Positions 49,295-56,549 of a stretch of 56,549 nt of DNA are shown piece after piece. Location of the stretch: positions 1 to 56,549 of the forward strand of contig JAFYNL010000044.1 in NCBI GenBank assembly GCA_017548075.1, written 5' to 3'. Made by a program: the position numbers and the translations under genes. A model generated the notes under the pieces. It made no database searches, had not been told where the DNA came from, and saw only the letters and a program-made list of their open reading frames with translations. How positions within the stretch are numbered: position 1 is the stretch's first letter; every line of letters starts with the position of its first letter. The stretch comes from Bacteroidaceae bacterium. GTDB lineage: Bacteria; Bacteroidota; Bacteroidia; Bacteroidales; Bacteroidaceae.

Positions 49295-50680
49295 TTAAAG
49301 GAACCATCCACAATAGGTCACACCCAGACTGATGCTTGGTTCGTTGTTGTAAGGTTGCTTGTAAAGTGGACTGTCGGAAGTAAGTCCGTTGTTGTTCGGC
49401 TTCTCGAAGAAACGATAGGAATACTCGCCTTTGATGGTGATTTGCTTTATTGGAGAATAGTTCACACCAAAGGCACAACGATATTTCTTCGTGTATTTGT
49501 ACATCGACTGATAGGTGCCAGAAGCCATCGTATTGTAGTGCTCGAAGCGTCCAAACAAGAAAAGTTTCCCATCTTTTTGCTTCAACTTAGGTATTTGAGA
49601 GAAGACATTATAGCCAGCCTCTATGCCATAAGCCAAAGCATTACTGCCTATATTAGTATAGTGATGCGGATTTCCGTCCTGATATTTGTGGTGAGTCCAG
49701 TTCGCTTGATTGTAGGCAGAAATCTCGTCGGCATCGCTAAAATGTGCATAATCCACGTTTCCTCTTACAATCCAATTCCATCTGTTGAGGGTGAAATCGA
49801 GAGCCGCAATACCCAAAGCCCCAGTCACATCCTCGTATTTACTGCCTGGAGTGCGAAGCGTATTACGGAAAGTATAGCCATAATAGCCGCTCAAACCGAT
49901 GCGCAAGCCTTTGATGGAATAATTGTCGATGCGTAAAGCTCCTGCAAAGTTGTTGGCAACCTTGAATTCATAAGGACTTGTGGCGCCATAATGAACGAAG
50001 TTTTCAGCCGTAAAACTCTCGGAGTTCAAGCCTGAAAGAAACAGAGCTTCATAACGCCAATCCTTTACTTTTCCCCAAAGAGAAAGGCCAACTTGGTGCC
50101 AAGTATTGGGAAAAATGGTTGATTCGCCTTCAGGACGATAGCAAGTAAAGAACTGATTAGGCTCGTGATAGGCATTCGAATAGCCTACAGGAACGATAAT
50201 TTCGCCTGCTTTTATGTTGAACTTCCCGTTCCAAAAGGCTTTGTTGATCCAGAATTGTTCAAGATTCACTTCACCGCCTTTCTCGACTTCTGCCTCGTAT
50301 TCGCCAGCCTCTTCGGCCTCTATCTCAACTGCCGAACCAGTTCCTCCGTGCTCGAACTCAATCTCAGTACCCATCGTCCAACCTTTGCCGAAGTCGTAAC
50401 CTATGTTTAGACAAACATGAGGCAAGTCGAAACGACCATGACTTTTGTCATCTTTGAAGTTTTCTGGTTTCTTGTAACGGTTGAAACTTTGACTGTAGAA
50501 GTTGCGCGTCATTACTGCCTCACCATAACCTCCAATATGTAAGCGCGAAAGGAAGTTCGTCAGATTCTTTTTCTTCTCGACTTGCTGCGAAGCGCCAGTC
50601 GTAGCATCCACTTCTGTTTCCTGCCCAAATATGTTAATAGAGGACAGCAAAAGAATGACTATAAATAATGTATTTCTCAT
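49295..50680 (-). CDS. Outer-membrane porin-like beta-barrel protein
   Basis: A 461-residue protein with a signal peptide (1-20, ending NIFGQE), a short linker, and a beta-barrel made of alternating aromatic and polar residues. Strand starts are rich in Gly and Tyr (IGGYGEAVM, LSGYYGYTFRN, FGVNYSPIKQITIKGEY). The final segment ends in Leu after an aromatic pair (GWFL), consistent with Bam recognition. An acidic loop (EIEAEEAGEYEAEVEKGGE) may bind cations. First gene of the operon with imelysin and di-haem protein, so a role in metal or haem entry is likely. Confidence 0.8.
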   Translation of the reverse strand: MRNTLFIVILLLSSINIFGQETEVDATTGASQQVEKKKNLTNFLSRLHIGGYGEAVMTRNFYSQSFNRYKKPENFKDDKSHGRFDLPHVCLNIGYDFGKGWTMGTEIEFEHGGTGSAVEIEAEEAGEYEAEVEKGGEVNLEQFWINKAFWNGKFNIKAGEIIVPVGYSNAYHEPNQFFTCYRPEGESTIFPNTWHQVGLSLWGKVKDWRYEALFLSGLNSESFTAENFVHYGATSPYEFKVANNFAGALRIDNYSIKGLRIGLSGYYGYTFRNTLRTPGSKYEDVTGALGIAALDFTLNRWNWIVRGNVDYAHFSDADEISAYNQANWTHHKYQDGNPHHYTNIGSNALAYGIEAGYNVFSQIPKLKQKDGKLFLFGRFEHYNTMASGTYQSMYKYTKKYRCAFGVNYSPIKQITIKGEYSYRFFEKPNNNGLTSDSPLYKQPYNNEPSISLGVTYCGWFL

Positions 50681-50712
50681 TTCTTGCTAGTGTTTTTTCT
50701 ATATTTCGAGTG

Positions 50713-50720
50713 CAAAATTA
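50713..50720 (-). promoter_or_regulatory. -7 box of the porin-imelysin-di-haem operon
   Basis: CAAAATTA on the plus strand, TAATTTTG on the minus strand, 33 bases before the porin start. Confidence 0.65.
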
Positions 50721-50830
50721 CTTCCTTTCTACGGGGCTCGCAATACCCAAAAGTGAGTGTTCTTTCTTGAAAGTGAAGCCATCCATACTCGTTTGTTATG
50801 ACTCCAATACCGCATTATAATTATAAATAA

Positions 50831-50857
50831 TGTAGGGAAAAGTGGCAATTACCTACA
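50831..50857. promoter_or_regulatory. Candidate operator TGTAGG-N15-CCTACA
   Basis: A perfect 6-bp inverted repeat with half-sites 21 bases apart lies between the divergent porin and hemerythrin-LuxR promoters. It abuts the expected -33 region of the latter. It could be a binding site for the LuxR-type protein; this is inference. Confidence 0.4.
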
Positions 50858-50888
50858 ATTGGGGATTGTGATTTTCGAGGGAAAAGCG

Positions 50889-50896
50889 TACCTTTG
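50889..50896 (+). promoter_or_regulatory. -7 box of the hemerythrin-LuxR gene
   Basis: TACCTTTG, 26 bases before the ATG at 50922. It excludes the upstream in-frame ATG at 50859. Confidence 0.7.
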
Positions 50897-50921
50897 CAGT
50901 CGAAAAAAGGAAGAAAACGCT

Positions 50922-51875
50922 ATGAAAAGGATGAAACTATACGAGGCTGAGGACAAGATGATCGACCTTATAAGCGACAATTACAGCATGCTTCAGGGCT
51001 TGAGCGCCTTTGGTATTCGGCTTGGATTTGGCGACAAAACGGTCAACGAAGTCTGCTTCGAGCAAGGAGTTGACTGCTATACTTTCCTGACTGTCGTCAA
51101 TTTCCTCATCAACGGCTATGCTCCAAAGGAGACTGACGACAAGATTTCTGTGAAGACGCTCCTCGCTTATCTGCAGGCTTCGCATCGCTATTTCCTTGAT
51201 TATCAGCTGCCTTCCATCCGAACGAAACTCGAGGAATCGCTCCACAAAGGCGACGATCTGGCCTCTCTTATTCTGCGTCTTTATGACGAGTATGCTCACG
51301 ATATCCACCTTCACATGAAGTATGAGGAGAAGACGCTCTTCCCTTATGTTGAGGCTCTTCTTCGTGGCGAGCAACCTTCTGGCTATAATGTCGATATCTT
51401 TTCGAAGCATCATAGCGATACTACAGGCAAGTTCCAGGAGCTGAAGAACATTATCATCAAGTATTTGCCACATAATGGATTGGCTAACAATCAGTTGACT
51501 GCGACACTTTACGACATTTATAATAATGAAGAGTGGCTTCTCAACCATAGTAATGTGGAAGAGGTCTTGTTCGTCCCAGCCATTCGTCTTTTGGAACAGA
51601 AGTTAAAGGAAGAGGATGTCTCGGCCAAGATTTCCAGCATGATTAACAAGGCCGAATCGACGGAAACGGTATCGGAACGCGAGAAAGAGATTATTATGTG
51701 TCTGGTTCAGGGAATGTCGAACAAAGAGATTGCGGCCAAGTTGTTCATCTCCGTCAATACGGTTATTACACACAGACGAAACATTTCGCGAAAGCTCCAA
51801 ATACATTCTCTTGCAGGCCTCACCATTTATGCAATCGCCAATAACATGATTGATGCGAAATGTCTCTCTCGTTAA
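50922..51875 (+). CDS. Hemerythrin-domain LuxR-type transcriptional regulator
   Basis: A 317-residue one-component regulator. Residues about 10-70 resemble the ScdA_N leader of RIC/YtfE di-iron repair proteins without its cysteines. Residues about 83-240 form a hemerythrin-like four-helix bundle with likely iron ligands (SHRYFLDYQLP, HDIHLHMKYEE, FSKHH, NHSNVEE). Residues about 255-312 are a LuxR HTH (VSEREKEIIMCLVQGMSNKE, then TVITHRRNISRKL). It should sense oxygen, nitric oxide or iron through the di-iron site. It is divergent from the porin-imelysin-di-haem operon. Its stop codon falls in array R6. Confidence 0.88.
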   Translation: MKRMKLYEAEDKMIDLISDNYSMLQGLSAFGIRLGFGDKTVNEVCFEQGVDCYTFLTVVNFLINGYAPKETDDKISVKTLLAYLQASHRYFLDYQLPSIRTKLEESLHKGDDLASLILRLYDEYAHDIHLHMKYEEKTLFPYVEALLRGEQPSGYNVDIFSKHHSDTTGKFQELKNIIIKYLPHNGLANNQLTATLYDIYNNEEWLLNHSNVEEVLFVPAIRLLEQKLKEEDVSAKISSMINKAESTETVSEREKEIIMCLVQGMSNKEIAAKLFISVNTVITHRRNISRKLQIHSLAGLTIYAIANNMIDAKCLSR

Positions 51876-51962
51876 GTCTGTCAACATAACACGTTACGAT
51901 TGCAATCATAACACGTTAACTTTGCCAACGTAACACGTTAAGTTTGGATTTTAACTGTGTTA
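51865..51962. repeat. 22-bp palindrome array R6 (five units)
   Basis: Units start at 51865 (TCTCTCGTTA, half-degenerate and coding), 51887 and 51909 and 51931 (TAACACGTTA each) and 51952 (TAACTGTGTTA). The first unit supplies the stop codon of the hemerythrin-LuxR gene. Confidence 0.85.
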
Positions 51963-52070
51963 AGTTTTCAGATGTCGTTAGTTGCGTTTTATCTCGATAA
52001 ACGTCAACGAAATAGACTTTCAAGGTGTGCCATAATCTCAACAAAGGCACAAAATCGACATTTAGTGCAT

Positions 52071-52105
52071 AATTATGAACTATGAATTATGAACTATGAA
52101 CTATT
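52071..52105. repeat. Heptanucleotide array (AAYTATG, five units)
   Basis: AATTATG, AACTATG, AATTATG, AACTATG, AACTATT with a 7-base period. It ends 5 bases before the pnp -7 box and so replaces the usual -33 region. Confidence 0.85.
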
Positions 52106-52110
52106 TTTCT

Positions 52111-52118
52111 TACCTTTG
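52111..52118 (+). promoter_or_regulatory. -7 box of pnp
   Basis: TACCTTTG, 57 bases before the pnp start. The 299-base gap upstream holds array R6, a CAGATGT/ATCTCGA pair and the heptanucleotide array. Confidence 0.7.
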
Positions 52119-52174
52119 CACGATTTTATATCATATATGTGACGTAAAGGAAACAATAAGTTAACTTAATTAAG

Positions 52175-54439
52175 ATGAACGTAATTACAAAGACAGTCGA
52201 GTTGCCTGATGGAAGAACCATCAGCATCGAGACCGGGAAACTTGCCAAACAAGCCGATGGTTCCGTGATGCTTCGTATGAACAACACAATGCTCCTGGCC
52301 ACTGTTTGCGCAGCCAAAGATGCCGTTCCCGGTACAGATTTCATGCCCTTACAGGTTGAGTACAGAGAAAAGTATTTTGCCGCCGGTCGTTTTCCCGGTG
52401 GTTTCACGAAGCGTGAGGGTAAGGCAAATGACGACGAGATACTTACTTGTCGCCTTGTTGACCGCGCTCTGCGCCCCCTTTTCCCCAGCAACTATCATGC
52501 TGAGGTGTATGTAAATGTTATTCTTTTCTCTGCCGATGGTGAGGATATGCCTGATGCTCTGGCTGGCTTTGCCGCTTCTGCAGCTCTGGCTTGCAGTGAT
52601 ATTCCTTTTGAGGGACCCATCTCAGAGGTTCGCGTGGCTCGCATCAACGGCGAGTTTGTCATCAATCCTACCTTCCAACAACTCAAGGACGCCGATATGG
52701 ATCTCATGGTTGGCGCTACCGAAGAGAACATTATGATGGTGGAGGGCGAGATGAAGGAAGTTCAGGAAAGCGACCTGCTCGCAGCCCTCAAGTGTGCTCA
52801 CGAGGCTATCAAGCCTATGTGCCGCCTTCAGAAAGAACTGAGTAAAGAGCTTGGCAAGGATGTTAAGCGCGAATATTGTCATGAAGTAAATGACGAAGAA
52901 CTGCAGGCAGCCGTTAAGGAGGCTTGTTATCAGAAGGCTTACGACGTTACCAAGCAGGGCCTTGAGAAGCATGCTCGTGCAGAGGCTTTCGAGGCTATCC
53001 GCGAGGACTTCAAAGCCGCTTATGCCGAGGCTCACACAGATATGCCTGCCGAGGAACTCGAAGAGAAGAATACTTTGATTGACCGTTATTATCATGATGT
53101 CGAGAAGGATGCTATGCGTCGCTGTATTCTTGACGAAGGCATTCGCCTCGATGGTCGTAAGACAACCGATATTCGTCCTATCTGGTGCGAGGCTAGTCCT
53201 CTTCCCGGACCTCATGGAAGTGCCATCTTTACCCGTGGTGAAACGCAATCTTTGGCAACTTGTACGCTCGGCACAAAGCTCGACGAAAAGCTTGTCGACG
53301 ATGTGCTCGTTCGCGAATACCAGCGTTTCTTGCTCCACTATAACTTCCCTCCCTTCTCTACTGGCGAGGCAAAGGCACAAAGAGGCGTAGGTCGTCGCGA
53401 GATCGGTCATGGCCATCTTGCTTGGCGCGGCCTGAAGGGACAGATTCCTGCTGACTTCCCTTACACCATCAGAGTAGTGAGCGACATTCTGGAGAGCAAC
53501 GGTTCCAGCTCAATGGCAAGTACCTGCGCAGGTTGCTTGGCATTGATGGATGCAGGTGTTCCCATTAAGGCTCCCGTAAGTGGTATCGCTATGGGACTCA
53601 TCAAGAATCCCGGCGAGGACAAATATGCCGTGCTGAGTGACATTCTTGGCGACGAGGATCACCTCGGAGATATGGACTTCAAGACCACAGGTACCCCGAA
53701 TGGTCTGACCGCAACACAGATGGATATCAAGTGCGATGGACTTTCATACGAGATTCTCGAAAAGGCTCTCATGCAAGCAAAGGCTGGTCGCGAGCACATC
53801 CTCGCTGAGATGATGAAGACACTCGACGCTCCTCGTCCAGAGTTGAAGCCTCATGTTCCTCGCATCGAACAGATGATTATCCCGAAGGAATTCATTGGTG
53901 CTGTTATCGGTCCTGGCGGAAAGATCATTCAGGGAATGCAGGAAGAGACCGGAGCTACCATTACTATCGACGAAGAAGATGGTGTTGGCAAGATTCAGGT
54001 AAGCGGTCCCAACAAGGAAATCATCGACGCAGCTATGGCTAAGATCAAGACTATCGTGGCTGTTCCAGAGATTGGCGAAGTCTATGAAGGCACAGTTCGC
54101 AGCATCATGCCTTACGGTTGCTTCGTAGAGTTCATGCCCGGTAAGGACGGACTTCTGCATATTAGCGAGATCGATTGGAAGCGTCTTGAGACTGTTGAAG
54201 AAGCTGGTATCAAGGAAGGCGACAAGTTGCAGGTGAAACTTCTCGAAATCGATCCGAAGACCGGCAAGTTCAAACTGAGCCGTCGTGCCCTTCTTGAGAA
54301 GCCCGAAGGCTATGTTGAACGTGAGCGCGAACGCCGTCCCCGTCCTGAACGCGGCGAGCGCCGTCCTCGTCCCGAACGTGGCGAACACAGAGAACATCGT
54401 CCTCGTCCTGAGCAAAACGAGGACCCAACTGCAGAATAA
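52175..54439 (+). CDS. pnp: Polyribonucleotide nucleotidyltransferase (PNPase)
   Basis: A 754-residue phosphorolytic 3'-5' exoribonuclease of the RNA degradosome. Two RNase PH domains (about 10-240 and 320-560, with [17 protein letters not shown] and [11 protein letters not shown]) flank an alpha-helical region. A KH domain ([18 protein letters not shown], near 570-585) and an S1 domain ([17 protein letters not shown]) follow. The C-terminus carries a repetitive Arg/Pro/Glu tail ([16 protein letters not shown]...). The start [13 protein letters not shown] is typical. A terminator follows. Confidence 0.97.
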   Translation: MNVITKTVELPDGRTISIETGKLAKQADGSVMLRMNNTMLLATVCAAKDAVPGTDFMPLQVEYREKYFAAGRFPGGFTKREGKANDDEILTCRLVDRALRPLFPSNYHAEVYVNVILFSADGEDMPDALAGFAASAALACSDIPFEGPISEVRVARINGEFVINPTFQQLKDADMDLMVGATEENIMMVEGEMKEVQESDLLAALKCAHEAIKPMCRLQKELSKELGKDVKREYCHEVNDEELQAAVKEACYQKAYDVTKQGLEKHARAEAFEAIREDFKAAYAEAHTDMPAEELEEKNTLIDRYYHDVEKDAMRRCILDEGIRLDGRKTTDIRPIWCEASPLPGPHGSAIFTRGETQSLATCTLGTKLDEKLVDDVLVREYQRFLLHYNFPPFSTGEAKAQRGVGRREIGHGHLAWRGLKGQIPADFPYTIRVVSDILESNGSSSMASTCAGCLALMDAGVPIKAPVSGIAMGLIKNPGEDKYAVLSDILGDEDHLGDMDFKTTGTPNGLTATQMDIKCDGLSYEILEKALMQAKAGREHILAEMMKTLDAPRPELKPHVPRIEQMIIPKEFIGAVIGPGGKIIQGMQEETGATITIDEEDGVGKIQVSGPNKEIIDAAMAKIKTIVAVPEIGEVYEGTVRSIMPYGCFVEFMPGKDGLLHISEIDWKRLETVEEAGIKEGDKLQVKLLEIDPKTGKFKLSRRALLEKPEGYVERERERRPRPERGERRPRPERGEHREHRPRPEQNEDPTAE

Positions 54440-54464
54440 AGCAACGGTCTCTGAATAATGAAAA

Positions 54465-54500
54465 CGTGCCTTCCTTTCGAGGAGGGCACGCTTTGTTTGT
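54465..54500 (+). terminator. Terminator after pnp
   Basis: CGTGCCTTCC pairs with GGAGGGCACG (one G-T pair) around TTTCGA, followed by CTTTGTTTG. Confidence 0.8.
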
Positions 54501-54527
54501 GAACGACGCTAGAGTAGTTTCCAAACG

Positions 54528-54603
54528 TAACGTGGTTAAATCGCAAACTTAACGTGTTACGTTGGCAATCATAACGTGTTACGTTTGCCTTCGTAACGTG
54601 CTA
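54528..54603. repeat. 22-bp palindrome array R7 (four units)
   Basis: Units start at 54528 (TAACGTGGTTA), 54550 and 54572 (TAACGTGTTA each) and 54594 (TAACGTGCTA). The array fills the gap between the pnp terminator and the sufS stop codon of the convergent operon. Confidence 0.85.
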
Positions 54604-54618
54604 CGTTTTCCAACGCAT

Positions 54619-55833
54619 CTAAAACATTTTCTTGATACGCTGTATTCCTTCGACCAGCGCATCAATATCTTCTCGTGTATTATAAAGGGCGAAACTGGCT
54701 CTGCAAGTGCCTTCGATGCCCAAACGACGCATGAGCGGTTCGGCACAATGATGACCTGTGCGAACTGCTATGCCGAGCCTGTCGAGCAGGGTTCCCATGT
54801 CGAGATGGTGGATGTTGCCAACCTGGAAGGAAATGACGGCAGCTGTCTTTTGGTCGTGAGGCCCGTAAATCTTCATGCCTTCCACTTCCATGAGGCGCTG
54901 CAAGGCATAAGAAGTCAGGTCTTTTTCGTGGGCTTCGATAGCGTCGAAACCAATCGAAGTGACATAGTCGAGTGCCTTTGCAAGACCGGTAGAAGCGATA
55001 TAATCGGGTGTGCCGGCTTCGAACTTATAGGGCAATTCGTTGAATGTTGTCTTCTCGAAGCTGACGCTCTTTATCATCTCGCCACCTCCCATATAAGGAG
55101 GAATGCGTTCCAGCCACTCTTCCTTGCCGTAAAGTACGCCAATGCCGGTAGGTCCGTAAATCTTGTGACCACTGAAAGCGAAGAAATCACAATCGAGGCC
55201 TTGTACGTCAACGGTCATATGAGGCGTGCTTTGAGCACCGTCTATGAGCACGGGAACGCTGTGTTCATGGGCAATGCGAATAATGTCTTTGACAGGATTG
55301 ACAGTCCCCAACACATTACTTACATGGGTGATGCTGACGATTCGAGTGCGTTCGTTGAAGAATTTCTCGTACTCTTCCATCTTGAGTTGCCCGTCATCCG
55401 TGATAGGAACAATGCGCAAACGAATGCCTTTCCTTGCCTGCAAGAGTTGCCACGAAACGATGTTGCTGTGATGTTCCATCTCCGAAAGAATGACTTCATC
55501 GCCTTCTTTCATGAAAGCTTGCCCGAAGCATGATGCTACGAGGTTAATGCTTTCGGTTGTTCCACGAGTGAAGACAATCTCCGATGTGCTGCGAGCATTG
55601 AGGAAACGACGAACCGTTTCTCTAGAAGCCTCGTGAAGTTCCGTAGCTTGTTGCGAGAGAAAATGTACGCCACGATGCACGTTGGCATTCACATTATAGT
55701 ACTCCTCCGTCATGGCCTCCACAACTTGTCGCGGCTTTTGAGTCGTTGCGGCATTGTCCAAATACACCAAAGGGTACTTGCCATAAATGACCTTTTGGAG
55801 GATGGGAAAGTCGTCTTTTCTTATTATTGGCAT
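54619..55833 (-). CDS. sufS: Cysteine desulfurase SufS
   Basis: A 404-residue PLP enzyme that passes sulfur from cysteine to the SUF iron-sulfur assembly system. YLDNAATTQKP opens the fold, the PLP lysine is in SGHKIYGPTG (about 228), and the persulfide-forming Cys is in RTGHHCAEP (about 365). The class II pattern (short active-site loop) fits SufS/CsdA rather than IscS. The start at 55833 (MPIIRKDDFPIL) is preferred; two earlier ATGs would lengthen the overlap with sufD. It overlaps sufD by about 10 bases, as in a tight suf operon read right to left. Confidence 0.95.
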   Translation of the reverse strand: MPIIRKDDFPILQKVIYGKYPLVYLDNAATTQKPRQVVEAMTEEYYNVNANVHRGVHFLSQQATELHEASRETVRRFLNARSTSEIVFTRGTTESINLVASCFGQAFMKEGDEVILSEMEHHSNIVSWQLLQARKGIRLRIVPITDDGQLKMEEYEKFFNERTRIVSITHVSNVLGTVNPVKDIIRIAHEHSVPVLIDGAQSTPHMTVDVQGLDCDFFAFSGHKIYGPTGIGVLYGKEEWLERIPPYMGGGEMIKSVSFEKTTFNELPYKFEAGTPDYIASTGLAKALDYVTSIGFDAIEAHEKDLTSYALQRLMEVEGMKIYGPHDQKTAAVISFQVGNIHHLDMGTLLDRLGIAVRTGHHCAEPLMRRLGIEGTCRASFALYNTREDIDALVEGIQRIKKMF

Positions 55834-56549
55834 AGTTTGCATCCTTCGCATTTGCTTAGTTCGCCCCTCAAACGCTTGTCCATAACCACATGCAAGCGGT
55901 CACGGAGCGATTCAAGGGGAATGGTTTCGATGACTTCGGTGATGAATGCGGCCTTGAGCAACAAGCGAGCTTCCTTCTCGTCGATGCCTCTTTGACGCAT
56001 GTAGAAGAGTGCCGCTTCATCCATCTGCCCGACTGTACTGCCGTGACTGCATTTTACGTCGTCGGCATAAATCTCGAGCATCGGCTGAGTATACATTCGA
56101 GCCGACTTCGTGGCACAAAGGTTGGCGTTCGTTTCTTTGCTGATGGTCTTCTGTGCACCCTCGCGAACCAACACCTTTCCAGCAAAGGCTCCAACTGCGC
56201 TATCGTCGAGTACGTACTTATAAAGCTCGTTGCTTTGACAGTTAGGCACTTGATGGTCGATGAGCGTATTGTTGTCCACCCTCTGCATCTTGTCGGCAAT
56301 CACACAACCATTAGCAGTTACTTCGCTACCTTCGCCTTGCAACTTAATCTCGAGACGATTGCGAGTGTGGCCATTGAAGAGCGTCAGGTTTGTATGATGA
56401 AAAAGGCTGTTTCTGCCTTGCTGCACGAAGACACTATTGTATCGAGTGCAGAGAAGATGCGTCTCTTCTACTTCATAAAGGCTGAGACGCGAGTCGTCCT
56501 TCATCACGACCTCAATGACTTGATTCGTCAGGAAACGGCTTTGCGAAGC
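55824..56549 (-). CDS. sufD: Fe-S cluster assembly protein SufD, C-terminal part
   Basis: The frame is open to the window edge, so the N-terminus lies outside. The visible 241 residues form the beta-helical core and helical C-terminus of SufD/SufB-type scaffold proteins: QGRNSLFHHTNLTLFNGHTR, then HQVPNCQSNELYKYVLDD, then TNANLCATKSARMYTQPMLE and VKCSHGSTVGQMDEAALFYM (SHG-x-TVG-x-D/E, the family signature). SufD pairs with SufB and SufC to build and deliver clusters. Upstream sufB and sufC are expected beyond the window. The Cys-rich end (CEGCKLCQ) is noteworthy. Confidence 0.93.
   Translation of the reverse strand, partial: ASQSRFLTNQVIEVVMKDDSRLSLYEVEETHLLCTRYNSVFVQQGRNSLFHHTNLTLFNGHTRNRLEIKLQGEGSEVTANGCVIADKMQRVDNNTLIDHQVPNCQSNELYKYVLDDSAVGAFAGKVLVREGAQKTISKETNANLCATKSARMYTQPMLEIYADDVKCSHGSTVGQMDEAALFYMRQRGIDEKEARLLLKAAFITEVIETIPLESLRDRLHVVMDKRLRGELSKCEGCKLCQ

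Overview
The window reads as a chromosomal segment of a Bacteroidota species, most likely order Bacteroidales and close to Prevotella or Bacteroides. The basis is the promoter type (at least nineteen TAnnTTTG -7 boxes just upstream of start codons, almost no Shine-Dalgarno sequences), the FeoA-FeoB fusion, DUF5686, DUF4833, DUF349 and DUF4369 proteins, and a secreted protein ending in a GIYI-x-GKK-type tail. Most of it is ordinary core genome: the end of an rRNA operon (23S 3' end, 5S), metG, prfB, tadA, metY-cysK with an Lrp/AsnC regulator, rsfS-ftsH-cdsA, tRNA-Leu(UAA), tRNA-Gln(CUG), corA, pnp and sufD-sufS. Interspersed are a LicD/acyltransferase surface-modification pair, an NfeD-flotillin pair, an iron(II) transporter followed by a sialidase and a phosphodiesterase, a GNAT-ketosynthase-ACP-oxidoreductase lipid-type cluster, and an outer-membrane porin/imelysin/di-haem operon facing a hemerythrin-LuxR regulator.

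The clearest accessory region is about 22.1-30.7 kb, between the cysK terminator and a tRNA-Leu gene. It opens with roughly 800 bases of non-coding DNA holding several kinds of repeat. A two-gene restriction-like module follows: a phospholipase-D/Snf2 helicase fusion and an Eco57I-type adenine methyltransferase. Small unrecognised genes come after it. The module looks like a compact relative of class 1 DISARM, or a helicase-coupled restriction system.

The most striking signals are non-coding. (1) Seven intergenic arrays share a strict 22-bp period. Each unit is a 10-11 bp palindrome (usually TAAC-nn-GTTA) joined by a 12-bp linker containing TTTGC. In two arrays the palindrome word changes (ACCT-nn-AGGT, TCAC-nn-GTGA) while the register holds. 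(2) Two elements of 150 and 149 bp at 22281-22430 and 22662-22810 share arm layout and a 38-nt loop, but their stem words differ in a compensatory way. (3) Several heptanucleotide arrays occur, each with its own word, and some form the start or stop codon of a gene. These may be related repeat systems that keep symmetry or period while changing sequence.

The most unusual single gene is a FeoB-associated cysteine-rich membrane segment read continuously into an exported sialidase. All functional statements rest on motif recognition by eye; no database search was possible.
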